Of a DNA stretch of 64,000 nucleotides, positions 37,868 through 50,059 are shown piece after piece. Location of the stretch: contig JAGTJL010000024.1 of NCBI GenBank assembly GCA_020746875.1, forward strand, positions 310,001-374,000. Direction: 5' to 3'. Both the position numbers and the translations under genes were made by a program. The DNA is from Rhexocercosporidium sp. MPI-PUGE-AT-0058 (lineage: Eukaryota; Ascomycota; Leotiomycetes; Helotiales). The notes under the pieces were generated by a model, which was not told the DNA's origin, did not search any database, and worked only from the letters and a program-made list of their open reading frames with translations. The number at the start of each line of letters is the position of its first letter. Position 1 is the stretch's first letter.

Positions 37868-39187
37868 ATAGCGGCATAGATAAGAATTAGCATTTCGGGT
37901 CCATTGAGGTCATTTTTCAGTTGCTTTCTTATAACTGCAGCACATTTTCAGTCGGAGGTTCAGTACAGGACGTTGTAATGTAGTTCAAGAAATAAAGACT
38001 TTGGAAGAAGAAACCATTACAGTATTGCTTGTTGACCAGACATGTGATCCTTCCGCCCAAAAACCCGCCCCACCACCACTAGTTTGTTCTTTGTTGCCAT
38101 ATCTTTGAAGGTTGATAGTTACGGGTTACGACATGCCAGGCCGACTTCCGGGTTCTTTGGGGATTATTGGTAGGCCAGCATTTTACCATGGACGAGGTTG
38201 AGCCGAGGATTTTATGTTTGCAGCGCAGAGCAGGAATTCGTTGGCGGGCAAGCAAGACTAAGATCTGGGACCAAACAACATTGTAATTTCCGTAAGTCCG
38301 CCACAGGACGAGAGTGAGAAAGTCATCCAGGGGGCAGAGAGCGGATGGTGTAAGTCGCTGGCAATGGAGGACTGGGTGCTAGGATACGTGAGAATGTCGG
38401 ATCCTCAGGCGAAGGAGGGCACAAAACTGAGCTGCACAGCGCTGCCCCAAGATTTGATAGTACGGGGGGAGGGGAAGGGGGAGCTGGGGTTCAAGAATAC
38501 GATGTGATAAGAAGAAACGATGGGAGGAGCAGGTTGTGGAATGAGTTTGACACTAGAAGAGATCTGCCTGGATAGCTTCTCCTCTCAGACAAACTGTCGA
38601 AAGTTCTTTACCCGCCATATTTCCATAAGCCCATTTGCTCATATGCTCGCGAATAATCTAATCTTTTATCAACTACCAGATGGCCTTTCTATCGAATTGA
38701 CGAGTTGGGTACAGAAATTCCAGATACTGAATCGGTACTCGAACTAACTGCAACCAACTTTCGTACTTGCGACACAGTACCTTGTAGACGTGATTCCATC
38801 ATCAGCAGCAATCATGCACGGCTCCAGGGTGGTTTTCGGACCCCCTATGATAGCTACCCTTATGACGGCTTTTATCAAACGTGCACTTGTGGCCAAAGAG
38901 GCTACCTACCATCAAAAAGTAGCGACAATTTACATATGGTTGTTACTTTGCGATCTCCATTTGGACTTACAGTACTTGAATCAGTGAAAATTATATCATT
39001 CCGGGGGCTCTAAATATGACTCCTTCTGCGTGCGAGATCTGGCGGGCTATTTTCGGCTGCTGAATAGGGGCACGCTTCTGGCGCCAAGTCAAAATAGAGC
39101 CAGTTTGTTCCCGTTGCAGAGGTGCATGTAGTTTATGGAAGTGTTTGATTTATATATGAGAGTGCAGCGTGAATGATGAACGTAGTA
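37868..39187. other. Intergenic stretch
   Basis: It begins with the 3' flank of the Rds1-like gene. No other gene is recognised; frames at 38520-39013 have no conserved motif. It ends at the TA target site of transposon copy 3. Confidence 0.4.
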
Positions 39188-41184
39188 ACGTCGAGCACCC
39201 CCCTTCCGCCTACCTCGCTTAACTTACTGCTACATTTACCTATTAATTTAAATAATTAATTACTTCTTGATTCTTTAATCAATTCTTCTCAAATTTAGAA
39301 TATGACTTGCTCTTATTATGAAGCCTTAATATACCGAGTATGACGTTATTTCTATACTTATAGAGATCGCAAATAGCAAGTCTTTACGAAAGGCATCGCT
39401 TAAGTAAAGTATTTCGAAGTTTATATTTCGTGGCCGCAACGCAATTACTTTATTATACTAAGAAGGTGCTAGCTACTTATAAAAGCTACTTACGGTAGTA
39501 GAGAGTCGATTAACTAATTGGATTTTGACTTAAGAGTCTTTTAATCGTAGAAGTATATATATATAAATTAAAGTTTTTAAAAAGAGACTTTTAGCTCTTT
39601 AAGGAGGCTATTTATTACTCGGAAGACACTGGATTTATAAGTTTTTAATACGGAATTCTATTTTAAAAACGAAGAGGCAAATATATATCGATTCTATACG
39701 TATTAACTGCGCTTATTCCGAAGTTATTAAGCCTTATTCTAAAAACTAAAGATTCTAATTATTAAAGTTATTTTAATTAATTAACGATAGAATATAAACG
39801 AGACCGGTATTATAAAAAGCTACGGTCTTAATAAATTCGTTATAAAGCACGCCGAAAAGCGTAAGATTTAAGGAAAACAGTTAAGCTCACGTATTAAAAC
39901 ATTAATTATTAAATGTATTTTTATAACCGGAGTCTTTATATAACCTCTTATAATTTATAAAAGTAAATCAGTGTAATAATAACAGTTTTCGTCTTAATTA
40001 AACATATTCAACGATTAGCACTTTATTACAACTGATAATAAGTAGATAACTAATAATATAGCTCTTAAATAACTAGAGAAGGTATTTATTCCTTAAATAT
40101 AACCTCGTGATTATTTAGCAAGACTTCTTATTTTAGACGACTACGAGAGCTATACGACTACGGAATTCCTTTAGAAGTACTTTGAAAATAATATATTTTA
40201 TTATATTTACTTATATATACGTTATATATTTTATAATCCTTAAATTTGACGGTTTTCTTTACGTTAAAGCGCGCTTATTAAAAGGAACTGTATAAATTAA
40301 GTTCCTTAATCGATTTTACGTTAATTAGCAAGCGTAATTTCCTTTTTTATTATTAAAAAGTGTGAGAATAGGCGAGCCAATCAGAATGAGGAAGCGCAGT
40401 AGTTGAGGACACGTAATCAAAAAGGGAGAATTACTTTACTTACTTGCTTGAAAAGCTAAAAGAGCTCTTCGGTAGTTATATACAAAATAATAGCTTTTCT
40501 AGAAGCTTCTACGACTACGTAACTAATTACGTAGCTTATACGGGCTACGTAATTAAATACGAGCGTAATTTCCCGGAATACGAAGATAATTTCCGGGCCG
40601 CGTAAGCAGTGGAAACTCCTTCGGCTATTCTAGGGTAGAATCGGCACGAGTTACCGAAGTCAAATTCAATAAAAAGCACGCCGAGATATTATTACTCCTT
40701 TTAATATTAAATCTAAGTAAAGAACTAGTAAATTATAGCTGGTATTTCTGCGAAACCTTTAATAAGCTCGTTATTATTAAAAAAATAATAATAAATCGAC
40801 AGCTTTAGCTTTCTAAGAGTCTTATAGAATAATAATATTATTTCCCGAGCCTTTTAGCACTTTCATTTAATTATAGATTTCTAAATCTACGAAAGATTTT
40901 TATTTATAAATACGCACTTTAATAAGCGAATTATATAATTAGCATCTGACGTAGCGTTTACTTTTTAAGAAAATTATAAAAACATTTAATAAAAATGATT
41001 ACGAATTAAGGAAGGCAAATATAAGAATTAAAGAGTTAAAAGAGTAATTAAAGTAATTAAAGCTAAGGAAAAGGAGGAAAATCTAAAGTAGCTTAAATTC
41101 TAAGTTTATAATAACACGTGTTATTTAAGCGGCTTAAATTGCGGCTAGAAATCGTTAAATTACATTAATAGAACTAGAATTAAA
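39188..41184 (+). mobile_element. Fot1/pogo-like DNA transposon, copy 3, truncated and interrupted by an LTR
   Basis: The left end has the TA and ACGTCGAGCACCCCCC terminus at 39188 but only one of the two CACCCCCCTTCCGCC-like subterminal units of copies 1 and 2. The interior follows copy 1 in the same orientation, including the outline of the DETG-type transposase near 39800. A solo LTR interrupts it at 40361-40671. The element resumes at 40677 and stops near 41184 within the sequence AGAATTAAA; the last 100 bp and the right terminal repeat are missing and unrelated AT-rich DNA follows. It is the most heavily mutated of the three copies. Confidence 0.88.
40361..40671 (+). mobile_element. Solo LTR inside transposon copy 3
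   Basis: It begins TGTGAGAATAGG and ends TTCAATA, where the related copy at 27143-27445 has CCAACA, so the terminal CA has become TA by a RIP-type change. The 5-bp duplication AAAAG lies on both sides (40356-40360 and 40672-40676), and removing the 311 bp plus one duplication restores the transposon sequence seen in copies 1 and 2. No internal retroelement sequence remains. Confidence 0.85.
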
Positions 41185-44100
41185 TATAATTAATTACTTT
41201 AATTAAATTATAATTGCTCGTAGTGCTTTAATCTAATTTTATATTTTAATTATAAACTCTATTAATAAAGCTATTAAGTTAGTATTCTTCTTTTTATACG
41301 TTACTAATTTAAATAAAGCTTATAAGGTAAGTTTATGAATAGAGAGTATTTGTTATACGCTATAGAGTTTTCTATTTTATTATAAAATATAATTCATATT
41401 ATTATTTTTCTATTAATTCTTTTATTTTACTTTAAATAAATATAAAAGCTAAGCAATTAGACTTAATACTTTTTTAATTCTTCTTTCCTTATCGAATACT
41501 TAAAGCTCACGAGAGCAACTCTTTCGCTATAATAGATTTAATTTTAGTTCTTTTTTAAATAATCGAACTCCTTTTAATTATAATAAGCGCATTTAAACTC
41601 CTTAATATTAAGCATTTAAATCCTTTTATATCTTTTATAAAATATAAAATTCAATAAACTTTACGTTATTAATTGCTCTTAACTTTTTCGACGCCGAACC
41701 GAAGCTCTTATCGCTAAACGATTTAAGAATATAATAAGATAAAAAAGCTATTAAATAAAACTTTTAAACTTAAGCAAAATAAAACGAAAATACTCGCGAC
41801 CTTATAAAGAAAAGCTTTAGGCTAAGCGCATTATTACTAGTAAAAGCTATAATTAAGAATATAATTTTAATATATAATACTTTAATAAGAGAATACGTAA
41901 AAGAGCTTATATAATAAACGGAAAAAGCTCGAGCTTATAAGGTAGATTATAAGTAGATTTAAGAGATAATTAATCCTTTTATTTATTAAAAAGCAATTAA
42001 AGAATACGAGAACGAATAAGCTCGTATAAAAAGAAATTTACCCGAAATAATAAACGAAAACTCTTAACTAAAATCATAGACTTTTTAATTACTTTTCCGG
42101 ATCCTTAAAAGAGATTACGCGCCTTCGGAAATAAATGCTTGTAAATTAGTATAATTTATTTATAAAAAGAAACTCGATATTATTAAAGCAACGCGAATTA
42201 ATTTTAAAAAATAGCTCTAAAAATAAAAGACCGCTTATTAAAATACTCTCTTATACGACTTACCGGACGTTAAAAGACCGCTAGTAATACTTGATTTTAT
42301 TAAAAATGATATAATAAAAGCTCGCACCGGAATAAGCGCGCAAACGGCACTTTGAATTACTAAGAGATAATACTTTTAAAATAATAAATTAATATTCTTT
42401 ATTTAATTATATAAATTATTTATTTATTTTTAATAAGGAATTACTTATAGCTTTTAAATAATAAAAAATAATAAGCTTATATATTATTCTTAAAATAAAA
42501 TTAAATACTCTCGTAACTCCGTTAATTTAACGAAATCAGTCGCAAAATACGCGAGTAAATACTTGCCCGTATAAGCATCGCTTTTATTATTATAAAGCCA
42601 TCGATTATTACAGACTTCGGTATTATTATAATAGCTCGATAAAAAGTAATCTTAAGAACTTACTATTAGTAAAAAAAATTAAGAAGACTCGACTCCGATT
42701 AAAAAACAACTTCCTTAACCTCCACCGAGCGATCGCTAAACTCAGTAAGAATATATTATGAATAGCGTAACTAATTTCCGGATCGCTTTCCGATAATTCT
42801 TTTTTTTATTTAAGTATTAATAACTCTTATAATTTTAAAACTGGTTATTTTAATAAAAGTAAAATACTTTAAAAACGTTTAAGCTTGCCTTATAAGTCTT
42901 AAATTTCTCCACGAAGCTCTCGCTATTACGTGAATATACGCTATTATAAATATAAATCGCTATCCGCTTATAAAAAGCACTTTGCTCAAAAAACGGAATT
43001 ATTATTTATTTAATAAATTCAAAAGCTCTCCTTATCCCCGGAAGCTTTATTAAATTCACTGCGGACGATAGCGTTAAAGCCGGAATATTAAGCATAATAA
43101 TTAAGGGCCGCGGTATTCGAGTCTTTAAAAATGCTTTTTACAGCTTTAACAGACCGAATATAAGCGATTTAACTTTTTTAAACGTCGTAATTATTAAAAG
43201 CTTTAACATTAATATTATTTCAAAAGCTCGCCATTTATAAATAAGAGTTTAATATAATAATTTAAATTATATTTTACGCACGAAAATAACCGAGAATAAT
43301 TTAGTTTTAAAGCAATTATAGCAATAATTTAATTTAATTTTCTTTAAATATAAGCCTTTTAATAACTTTTCGGTTTCTTTAATTACTCGCCGCATTTTAA
43401 TTCGCTTAAATTATAGCTTTTCAATATTTTTAATACTAAAAAGAAGCATTTGTTAAAGCTTTTAATCGAGTAAACGCTATTTAAAGCTACGAGTCAATAA
43501 ATCTTACTTATAGTATTTACGCGTAAGTTATCTTAAAAAATAAGCTTTAAAAAACTTAATTAAAAATACGCGTAACGTCGAGATTTAAAACTTAATTCAA
43601 TTAAAATGCGAGTATTATACGGTAATTATAATACAGCAAGTAATAAGTCGTTATTAATTAAAGAAAGCAATTACTTATCTTTTTTACCGCATTTCTTAAG
43701 ATTTATTCGACTTTTTAATAAGGTTTAACAGGAATAACTAGCTTTTATTAATTAAAGACGAATATAATAAGAAATTCTATAAGCGGCTTTTGAAAACTAA
43801 AAAGTTAATTATTATCTTAAATGCTTTTAAATCGTTCAAGGCATAAATAAAACGCTAATTCGTGCTTCCGATTTGCAAAATACGCTAAGATAATAATACT
43901 TCAGTTATAAGGATTAATAGATTAATTAAATATAAAAAATAATATAAGGAGAGTAATATTAATATTGAATTTATTTTTTCATATATATATTAACTTAATA
44001 AAAGAGCTAAGCGCGCAAGTAAAGAAAAAATTTAATAAATTAATTAAATACGCTTTTCCGCTAATTTACTTCGGGCGCTTTAGACGGAATTAGTAATAGC

Positions 44101-44760
44101 AGTAATTGCTTTTTATAATATAAATTTATCTGCTGGCAAAGGCTTTAAGAGTCCGAACGAAGTATTTTAAGCTTAGTTTAAGTAGTATTTTCGGTATTAC
44201 GACCTTAAACTTACGCTAAAGCTAATAATCGATTTACGGCTTGATTAAAGCAACTTACATACGTACGGCTATAAAGCTTATTTTATAATTAAAGACCGAG
44301 AAGCTCTTTACTAAAAAAGAGCTTTTAAAGTCAACTCGCGAGTGTATTTTAATTATTTAATTAAATATTTATAAGATCTAAATGCTTTAATTATAATATA
44401 TAATAATGACTCGGAATATCACTTTTAACGAAACCTTCTTTTATTTAAGCTTTTTAAATATAAAAAGAATAATCGGCTAATTACGCTTAATATTAAAAGA
44501 TCTTATTAAAATAATGAAAGAAAAAGAAGGAGATTAAGACGTTAGTTTCATCATAATTAATCGATTAAGCGTATTTAATATATTAAAATTAAAAATACCG
44601 TTTATTATTCCGAATAAAGAATAATTAAACGAAGTAATAAACGTTATAGAAGTCGACGAGCTTATGAGCTCAGGGGTATTAAAACCTTTAGTTAAGCTTT
44701 TAAGCTCGGGAGTAGAGTTATCTACTCTTCTTTTAACTCCGCATTTGAAAACCTTACTCA
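41185..44760. repeat. Long RIP-degraded repeat block of unknown type
   Basis: Extremely AT-rich with stops in every frame. Some conceptual fragments (for example KAIKEYENE near 42000, LPDVKRPLVILDFIKN near 42260) look like remnants of coding sequence on the plus strand. I see no terminal repeats or target duplications that would classify it. It truncates pogo copy 3 on the left and ends near an (AC)n run at 44779-44793. Confidence 0.5.
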
Positions 44761-45207
44761 CCAGATCTTGTGTACCGTACACACACACACACATCTTCGC
44801 ATAAGCAAGAATCAAGCTTGCTTAGCGAATATGAAGGATGGCAAAAAAAATAGGGGGGTTAAGTTATGTCTGCCTTGTCTTCGAACTGCGTGTCTTTCCA
44901 CCGCATATCTGAAATCAGATCTACTTTCAAGACCACCGCCACTTCATTACAAAAGCACAAGCATTACAATCAAGCGATTGTTCAGACTTTGCTAAGCAAG
45001 AATGTGTGGTATCACAAAACGTCTCCTGCCTTTGCAGTTGTTCTCCTTTGAACGCTGCGCCCTCCTCCTCACATCCCCATCCGAACAGCCTCATCCAAAA
45101 ACACTCACCACACCACTACCCCCCCCCCCAATCTCCCTCAAGCAAGGATCAAGTGATCAGCAAATAACGCTCAAGGAGCACAAAGTGAATATGAATGCCA
45201 AAAATTT

Positions 45208-45296
45208 TGAAGACCAAGGGATTCGAACCCTTGACTTCATGCAACTTCACATTTTCAGTGTGCGAAGCAAGCACGCTACCCCTGCGTCAAATGCCC
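45208..45296 (-). tRNA. tRNA-Ala(CGC)-like gene with intron, possibly degenerate
   Basis: On the minus strand a cloverleaf can be drawn. The acceptor strand is GGGCATT with GGTCTTC (six of seven positions pair, four as G-U, one C-C mismatch). The D arm is ACGC/GCGT, the anticodon stem is CTTGC/GCATG with one mismatch, and the loop TTCGCA contains CGC. About 17 nt follow as an insertion right after position 37, the canonical tRNA intron site. The variable loop has 5 nt, and the T arm AAGGG-TTCGAAT-CCCTT is perfect. The B box GGTTCGAATCC is exact, and TTTTT follows within 10 nt as a polymerase III terminator. The weak acceptor stem makes a tRNA pseudogene or a SINE-like derivative a real alternative. 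Confidence 0.5.
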
Positions 45297-45299
45297 AAA

Positions 45300-45640
45300 A
45301 TGTGTTTTTTATATTTTTGAGGCATAATTTCCGATACAACGATAGTAATAGGTGGGATGAGTAGTGCTCAGTTAGATGGAGGGAGAGCTGAGGGCAGTGA
45401 CGTGGCATTAGTGATGCTGCTCTTTTTGGTTACTGTGAGATATGTTCTGTGGTGTGGCTACCTATGCATCAAATCCCCAGAAGACTTGTTCGTTGACGTT
45501 TTTGGGGTGTATTTTTTCATATAATGATGGTAGTGGGTGGATGAATAGTTCTCTGTTATGTGAGAGGGCAGGGACATTGATGCAGCATTAGTGATGCTGC
45601 TTTCTTGGTCACGGTAGGATATGTTCTGTGGCATGGGAGT
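45300..45640. repeat. 180-bp imperfect tandem duplication
   Basis: Two copies with a period of 180 bp share blocks such as GCATTAGTGATGCTGCT (45405 and 45585), GATATGTTCTGTGG and ATAATGATGGTAGTGGGTGG-like sequence. No coding potential is seen. Confidence 0.65.
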
Positions 45641-46384
45641 TTCATTGGGTTGCTGAGTGGGTTTCTATTTCTATAAGGGGTGTTTGATAAGTCTTCCGGT
45701 GATTGACAAGTCCCCAATCAATTGACACTTCTCCCGAGAACTGGGGCAACCAGAGCACTATCTTTCCATGCGCGAATACTGAACCCACATTGTTCCAAGG
45801 TAGTAGTCAGTATCTCAACCTCATTTTTGTGCAATACTTATCAGAAAGGTGGTACTTCCAATTCCTCTCCCTTCTCCCACCTCTCCTCATATTTTTGCAG
45901 CAGATGCAAAGGCCGCATTCTACCATAGAAGAAGATCTACCCACACTTGTTCAATAATTGAAACCCATCCATAAAATAAGACGGTTAATGTTTCCCTATT
46001 CGTTCGTCTCGCCCTACCTTTCACTTTATCGCCCAAAAAGTCATGAAAGCAAATGTCCCAGAGACCATTCAAAGCAGTGTGCCAAAGGAGGACTTTCCTG
46101 GTTTTGACTGGACACCAGCAGTACGCATTCGTTCTCTCGTAATCCAGCGCGGGAACGCAAAAGGATGCTATAATACAGCACCTACTTTTCCTTGCCAGAG
46201 TGAATTCTTGTTTCCATATCTCGATGTTCCTGATTCATCTGGACCAAGGCTCAAGTAGATATGCATATTTGTTCCAGTCAGGCAGGTCGAAGCAGACGTC
46301 CACCTTTGTTCAAGTGAGGCAAGTCGAATGAAGTAGATGTCTCTCTTTGCTCAAGTAAGACAAGTCGAAGTGTACTATCGCTAA
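45641..46384. other. Non-coding stretch with a short repeat
   Basis: No recognised gene. From about 46278 three copies of a CAAGT(G/A)AG(G/A)CAAGTCGAA-like motif occur at about 45-bp spacing, leading into the next minisatellite. A 71-codon frame at 46043-46258 has no known motif. Confidence 0.4.
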
Positions 46385-46650
46385 GCGAGGGAGGTGCTCT
46401 TTGAAAGTCGATATTCTTGCGAGGTCTGCTGTTTGGAGGCCGTTGAATATGGTCCGCCAAACAGGGGAGTGTCCAAGCGGACATCAAGGTTCTTGCAGCC
46501 AGCTCTTCGGGATCTGTTGAATATCGTCCGCCAAATAGGGGAGGTGCTACTCTGAAATTCGATATTCTTTGCAAGACTAGCTTTTCAAGTGCTGTTAAAT
46601 ATAGTCTGCCAAGCGCGGAAGGTGCTACTATATATGTCAGTGTCTTGCAA
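46385..46650. repeat. Minisatellite of about 76-bp units
   Basis: Three to four diverged units are anchored by GTTGAATAT-GTCCGCCAAA-AGGGGAG at 46442, 46516 and 46594, with GGTGCTAC(T) and GATATTCTTTGC in between. The antisense strand happens to stay open for 132 codons, which reflects the repeat rather than a gene. Confidence 0.7.
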
Positions 46651-47064
46651 CTTGCTGTCCCCCCTCCCTCAAGCAAAGTACATGCAGCTGCGCAAGTGAA
46701 AGTATTTGCAAGACGTAATGCTTAGAGTATCATTTGCTCAATCCATGGATATTTCTCCTATATAGATGTCCTCACAGTTTCTTACAGGTCACACAAATCC
46801 TCTAAATTTTAATGCAGTTTCCTCTTTATTAGAAGTTCTGTCTAATAACCTCGACAACCCAGCGAATAAAGCAAAGCTGGTACAAGTTCAAGATGATTAA
46901 TTCTACAAATGAAATGCAGGCAAGTTGCTTGGTTCATAAAGTCGTTTCTCGCAAAAACCCATGCGCCTGATGATGAGCTAATTGGAAAACAGCAATGCGG
47001 GTATTCTTCAAAGTCATTCATCATCAAGAAACGCTCCGCAACGAAGTAGAAGTGTTCGTCAATC

Positions 47065-50059
47065 TCAAACATTTATCTTCGAGAACCATTCTGTAGCAAC
47101 GGCCACACCCTCGTCGATCTTGTCTGGATTGGTTCCTTGTCCAGTTCGGGTGGGCTCTTTTCCACCAGAACGGCCTCCAATCACGTTAAAAACAGTACTA
47201 GCCCACTCCTCAGCCTTAATGCCTTTCTTGGCGTGTTCCTAAATATGTTAGCAATGTTGTCGGAAAGCGCTAATTCAACTTACAGTCCCCACATAGGTAC
47301 CAAACACCACCGAATTCTCATCGCCACCAAAGAGGTAGACAGTCTTCGACTTGTCCTTAGCTTTGATATAATTCAGAACTTCGGCAACAGCCTTTGGATT
47401 ACCAGAGATAGGAAGTTGGCCGATGAAGTAATCCTCATTCTTATTGTCGTCGAAATACTTAACAACAAAGTCAACTGCAGTTTTGGACTCGGCTTTCTGA
47501 GCGCGCTTTTGTTCGTCGAGGATGTCCTTTTAGACCTTTACAAGCTTAGCTTTTAAACCATCCTTCTTCAACGTGGATGTTATGAGCTAGATCAATTCAT
47601 TCTAGAAAGACTTGACAGCTGTCTCTTTCTCCGTTCCATGTGCCATCTTATCCAAGTCATCAATCTTTGCCCTTGCTTGATCGGCAAGCAGTTGGGCTTG
47701 GTATGCTGCTTGGCCGGTGAAGCAAACCACGCGGCGAATTCCCTTCGCAATACCACTCTCCTCGACAATGATCAGCTCCTTAATGATACCAGTCTTCTCA
47801 ACATGAGTTCCGCCACAAAATTCGATGCTCGTCTCCATCCATGCTGAATTCTCAGGGTCCTTCAGCAGGTCATCAACTGGGACTCCGACTGAGACGACTC
47901 GGACCGGGTTCGGGTAAGTCTCTCCAAATACAGCTCGAAGTCCATTGATTTTTAGAGCGTCGCTACGTTCTACTTCCTTGGTGTATACTTGGCAGTTTTG
48001 CTTGATATACTCATTTGATGAGCCTTCAATTTTCTCCAATTCGGCTGGAGTAACTGCGGACTTGTGCGAGAAATCAAAACGCCATTTGTCCTCATCGACC
48101 AGCGAACCTTTTTGTTGAACACCATCACCAAGATGCTTGCGTAGAGCATGATTTAAGATATGGGTGCCGGTATGATTGTTCTAGATTGGTTGTCGGCGCA
48201 GCTCGTCATATTCGGTAAATACCATCTCGCCGGCGTTCAACTCTCCGTACTGCAAGGTGCCATTGTGGACGATATAGTCACCATAACTTTGGGTATCGAA
48301 GACCTTGAATTCGGTAACACCATCGATCACAAGTTTGCCAGTGTCATTCACCTGGCCGCCTTGCTCGGCGTAAAAGTTGGTCTTGTCAAGGATGACGGCA
48401 ACTGGCTGTTCAGAAGGCAGCTCCTTGGTCGATCGATGAAACTTTTGGCCGTCAAAGATGATGAGGACCTTTCCAGTGCTGCCTCCCTTCAGAAATTTTG
48501 CACTGTCGTCAGTACCTGGGATATTCATAGACTGGAGTTCCGAAATATGATGAACGTCAAGCTTGGCAAAAGTGTAGACAGCATTCTTGTCTGCCTTACT
48601 GGCTAAACGAGCCTTCTCTTGGGCTGCTTCAACCTCAGAAATATCGATCTCCAATCCCCGCTCTCCAATCCCCGCTCAGTGGCCATGATCTGAGTCAAGT
48701 CGACAGGGAACCCAAACGTATCATAGAGACGCCAGACACTCTCACCACTCAGCTTCTTACTGCTGTTCTGAAGGGTCTCAGCAGCATATTTCTCGAACAT
48801 CTTTTTCCCCCGGTCTAAGGTTCGAGAAAATGCTTCTTCTTCTTCGTCGAGAAGCTCCTTGACCTCGTTTTGCTTGGCGACAATGTTTGGGAATTGTTCG
48901 CCCATTTGAGCGACAAGAGTAGGAAGGATTTTGGAGAAAAAGCTCCCAATCTCTGCGTTGAAATATCGGCGAGCATAACGGCAGCCTCGGCGTAGTACTC
49001 GGCGGATAACATAACCACGACCATCGCTATGAGGAACGGCACCATCTGCAATGGAATGCGTCAATGTTCGGATATGGTCGGCAATAACGCGATAGGCTTC
49101 ATCGATTTTGTCAACATCTTCATCGTAGTATTTGTCGGTATATGCTCTTGCCCCAGTAATCTGCTGGATTTGGGCAAAAAGAGGATGGAAGATGTCGGTA
49201 TCGTAATTCGACTTCTTGTTCTGGAGGACTGACACCAATCTTTCAAAGCCCATGCCAGTGTCGATATGCTTGTTTGGCAAGGTTCTCAATGATCCGTCGG
49301 CCTCGCGGTTGAATTGAATGAACACAATGTTCCAGATCTCGAGAACGTTGGGATCGTCCATGTTAACAAGGTGGGCAGCATTGCGACCGCCGCCAATTCT
49401 GTCGTAATGAACCTCACTGCAGGGAACACAGGGACCCTGATCTCCCATCTCCCAGAAAATTGTCCTTCATGTTTCCGGTCAGAACATGATCCTCAGCAAC
49501 ACCAACTGCCAACCAGAGATCTCTAGCCTCATAATCAGGCTCTAGACCAGCAGCTTTGTCACCTTCGAAATATGTGACATAGAGTCTCTCCTTGTCCAGT
49601 CCAAATACCTTGGTCAGAAGATCCCAAGCCATTTGGATAGCCTCTCTTCTTGAAGTAATCTCCGAAAGACCAGTTGCCAAGCATCTCGAAGAAAGTCTGG
49701 CTCAAGTTAGCTATTGGAAAAGGAGATAGGTTTGTCGAAACTCACGTGGTGGTATCCATCCTTTCCAACATCATCAAGATCCTAAAGGATGTTAGTACAC
49801 ACCCAAAGACGCTTGTAAACAACAAGACTTCTTACATTATGCTTGCCGCCGGCTCGGATGCACTATTCACAATCAGCAATCTTGATAGCACTGTGCGATT
49901 ATGTGCGACATACCTTCTGGGTGTCCACAGCTCTTGTGAGTTTTGCCATGTCATCCTCGCGAGAGATGGTTCCCTGGAATATGGGTTTGAACTGGTTCAT
50001 GCCAGCGTTTGTGAACAGGAGGGTGGGGTCGTCATGAGGGACAACTGGCGACGACTCCA
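47065..50059 (-). pseudogene. Alanyl-tRNA synthetase pseudogene, intron-containing
   Basis: This is an almost complete cytosolic AlaRS on the minus strand. Exons are 49914-50059 ([20 protein letters not shown]), 49836-49862 (CIRAGGKHN), 49746-49781 (DLDDVGKDGYHH), a long exon from 49696 to 47284, and 47065-47238 ending ATEWFSKINV. Intron sites are kept, so it arose by DNA duplication. The first exon is absent. The class II core, the editing-domain NNHTGTHILNHALRKHLGDG and CGGTHV zinc motif, and the C-terminal glycine-rich GGRSGGKEPTRTGQG are present. Defects: +1 shifts near 49645 (FKK-EAIQMAW) and in the A run at 49456-49459; a 14-bp tandem duplication at 48648-48675; stops at 48181-48183, 47602-47604, 47587-47589 and 47530-47532. 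It cannot make the enzyme; the functional gene must lie elsewhere. Confidence 0.9.

Noticed and set aside
46278..46676. 132-codon minus-strand frame
   Set aside because: It lies entirely in a minisatellite; the openness follows the repeat unit.
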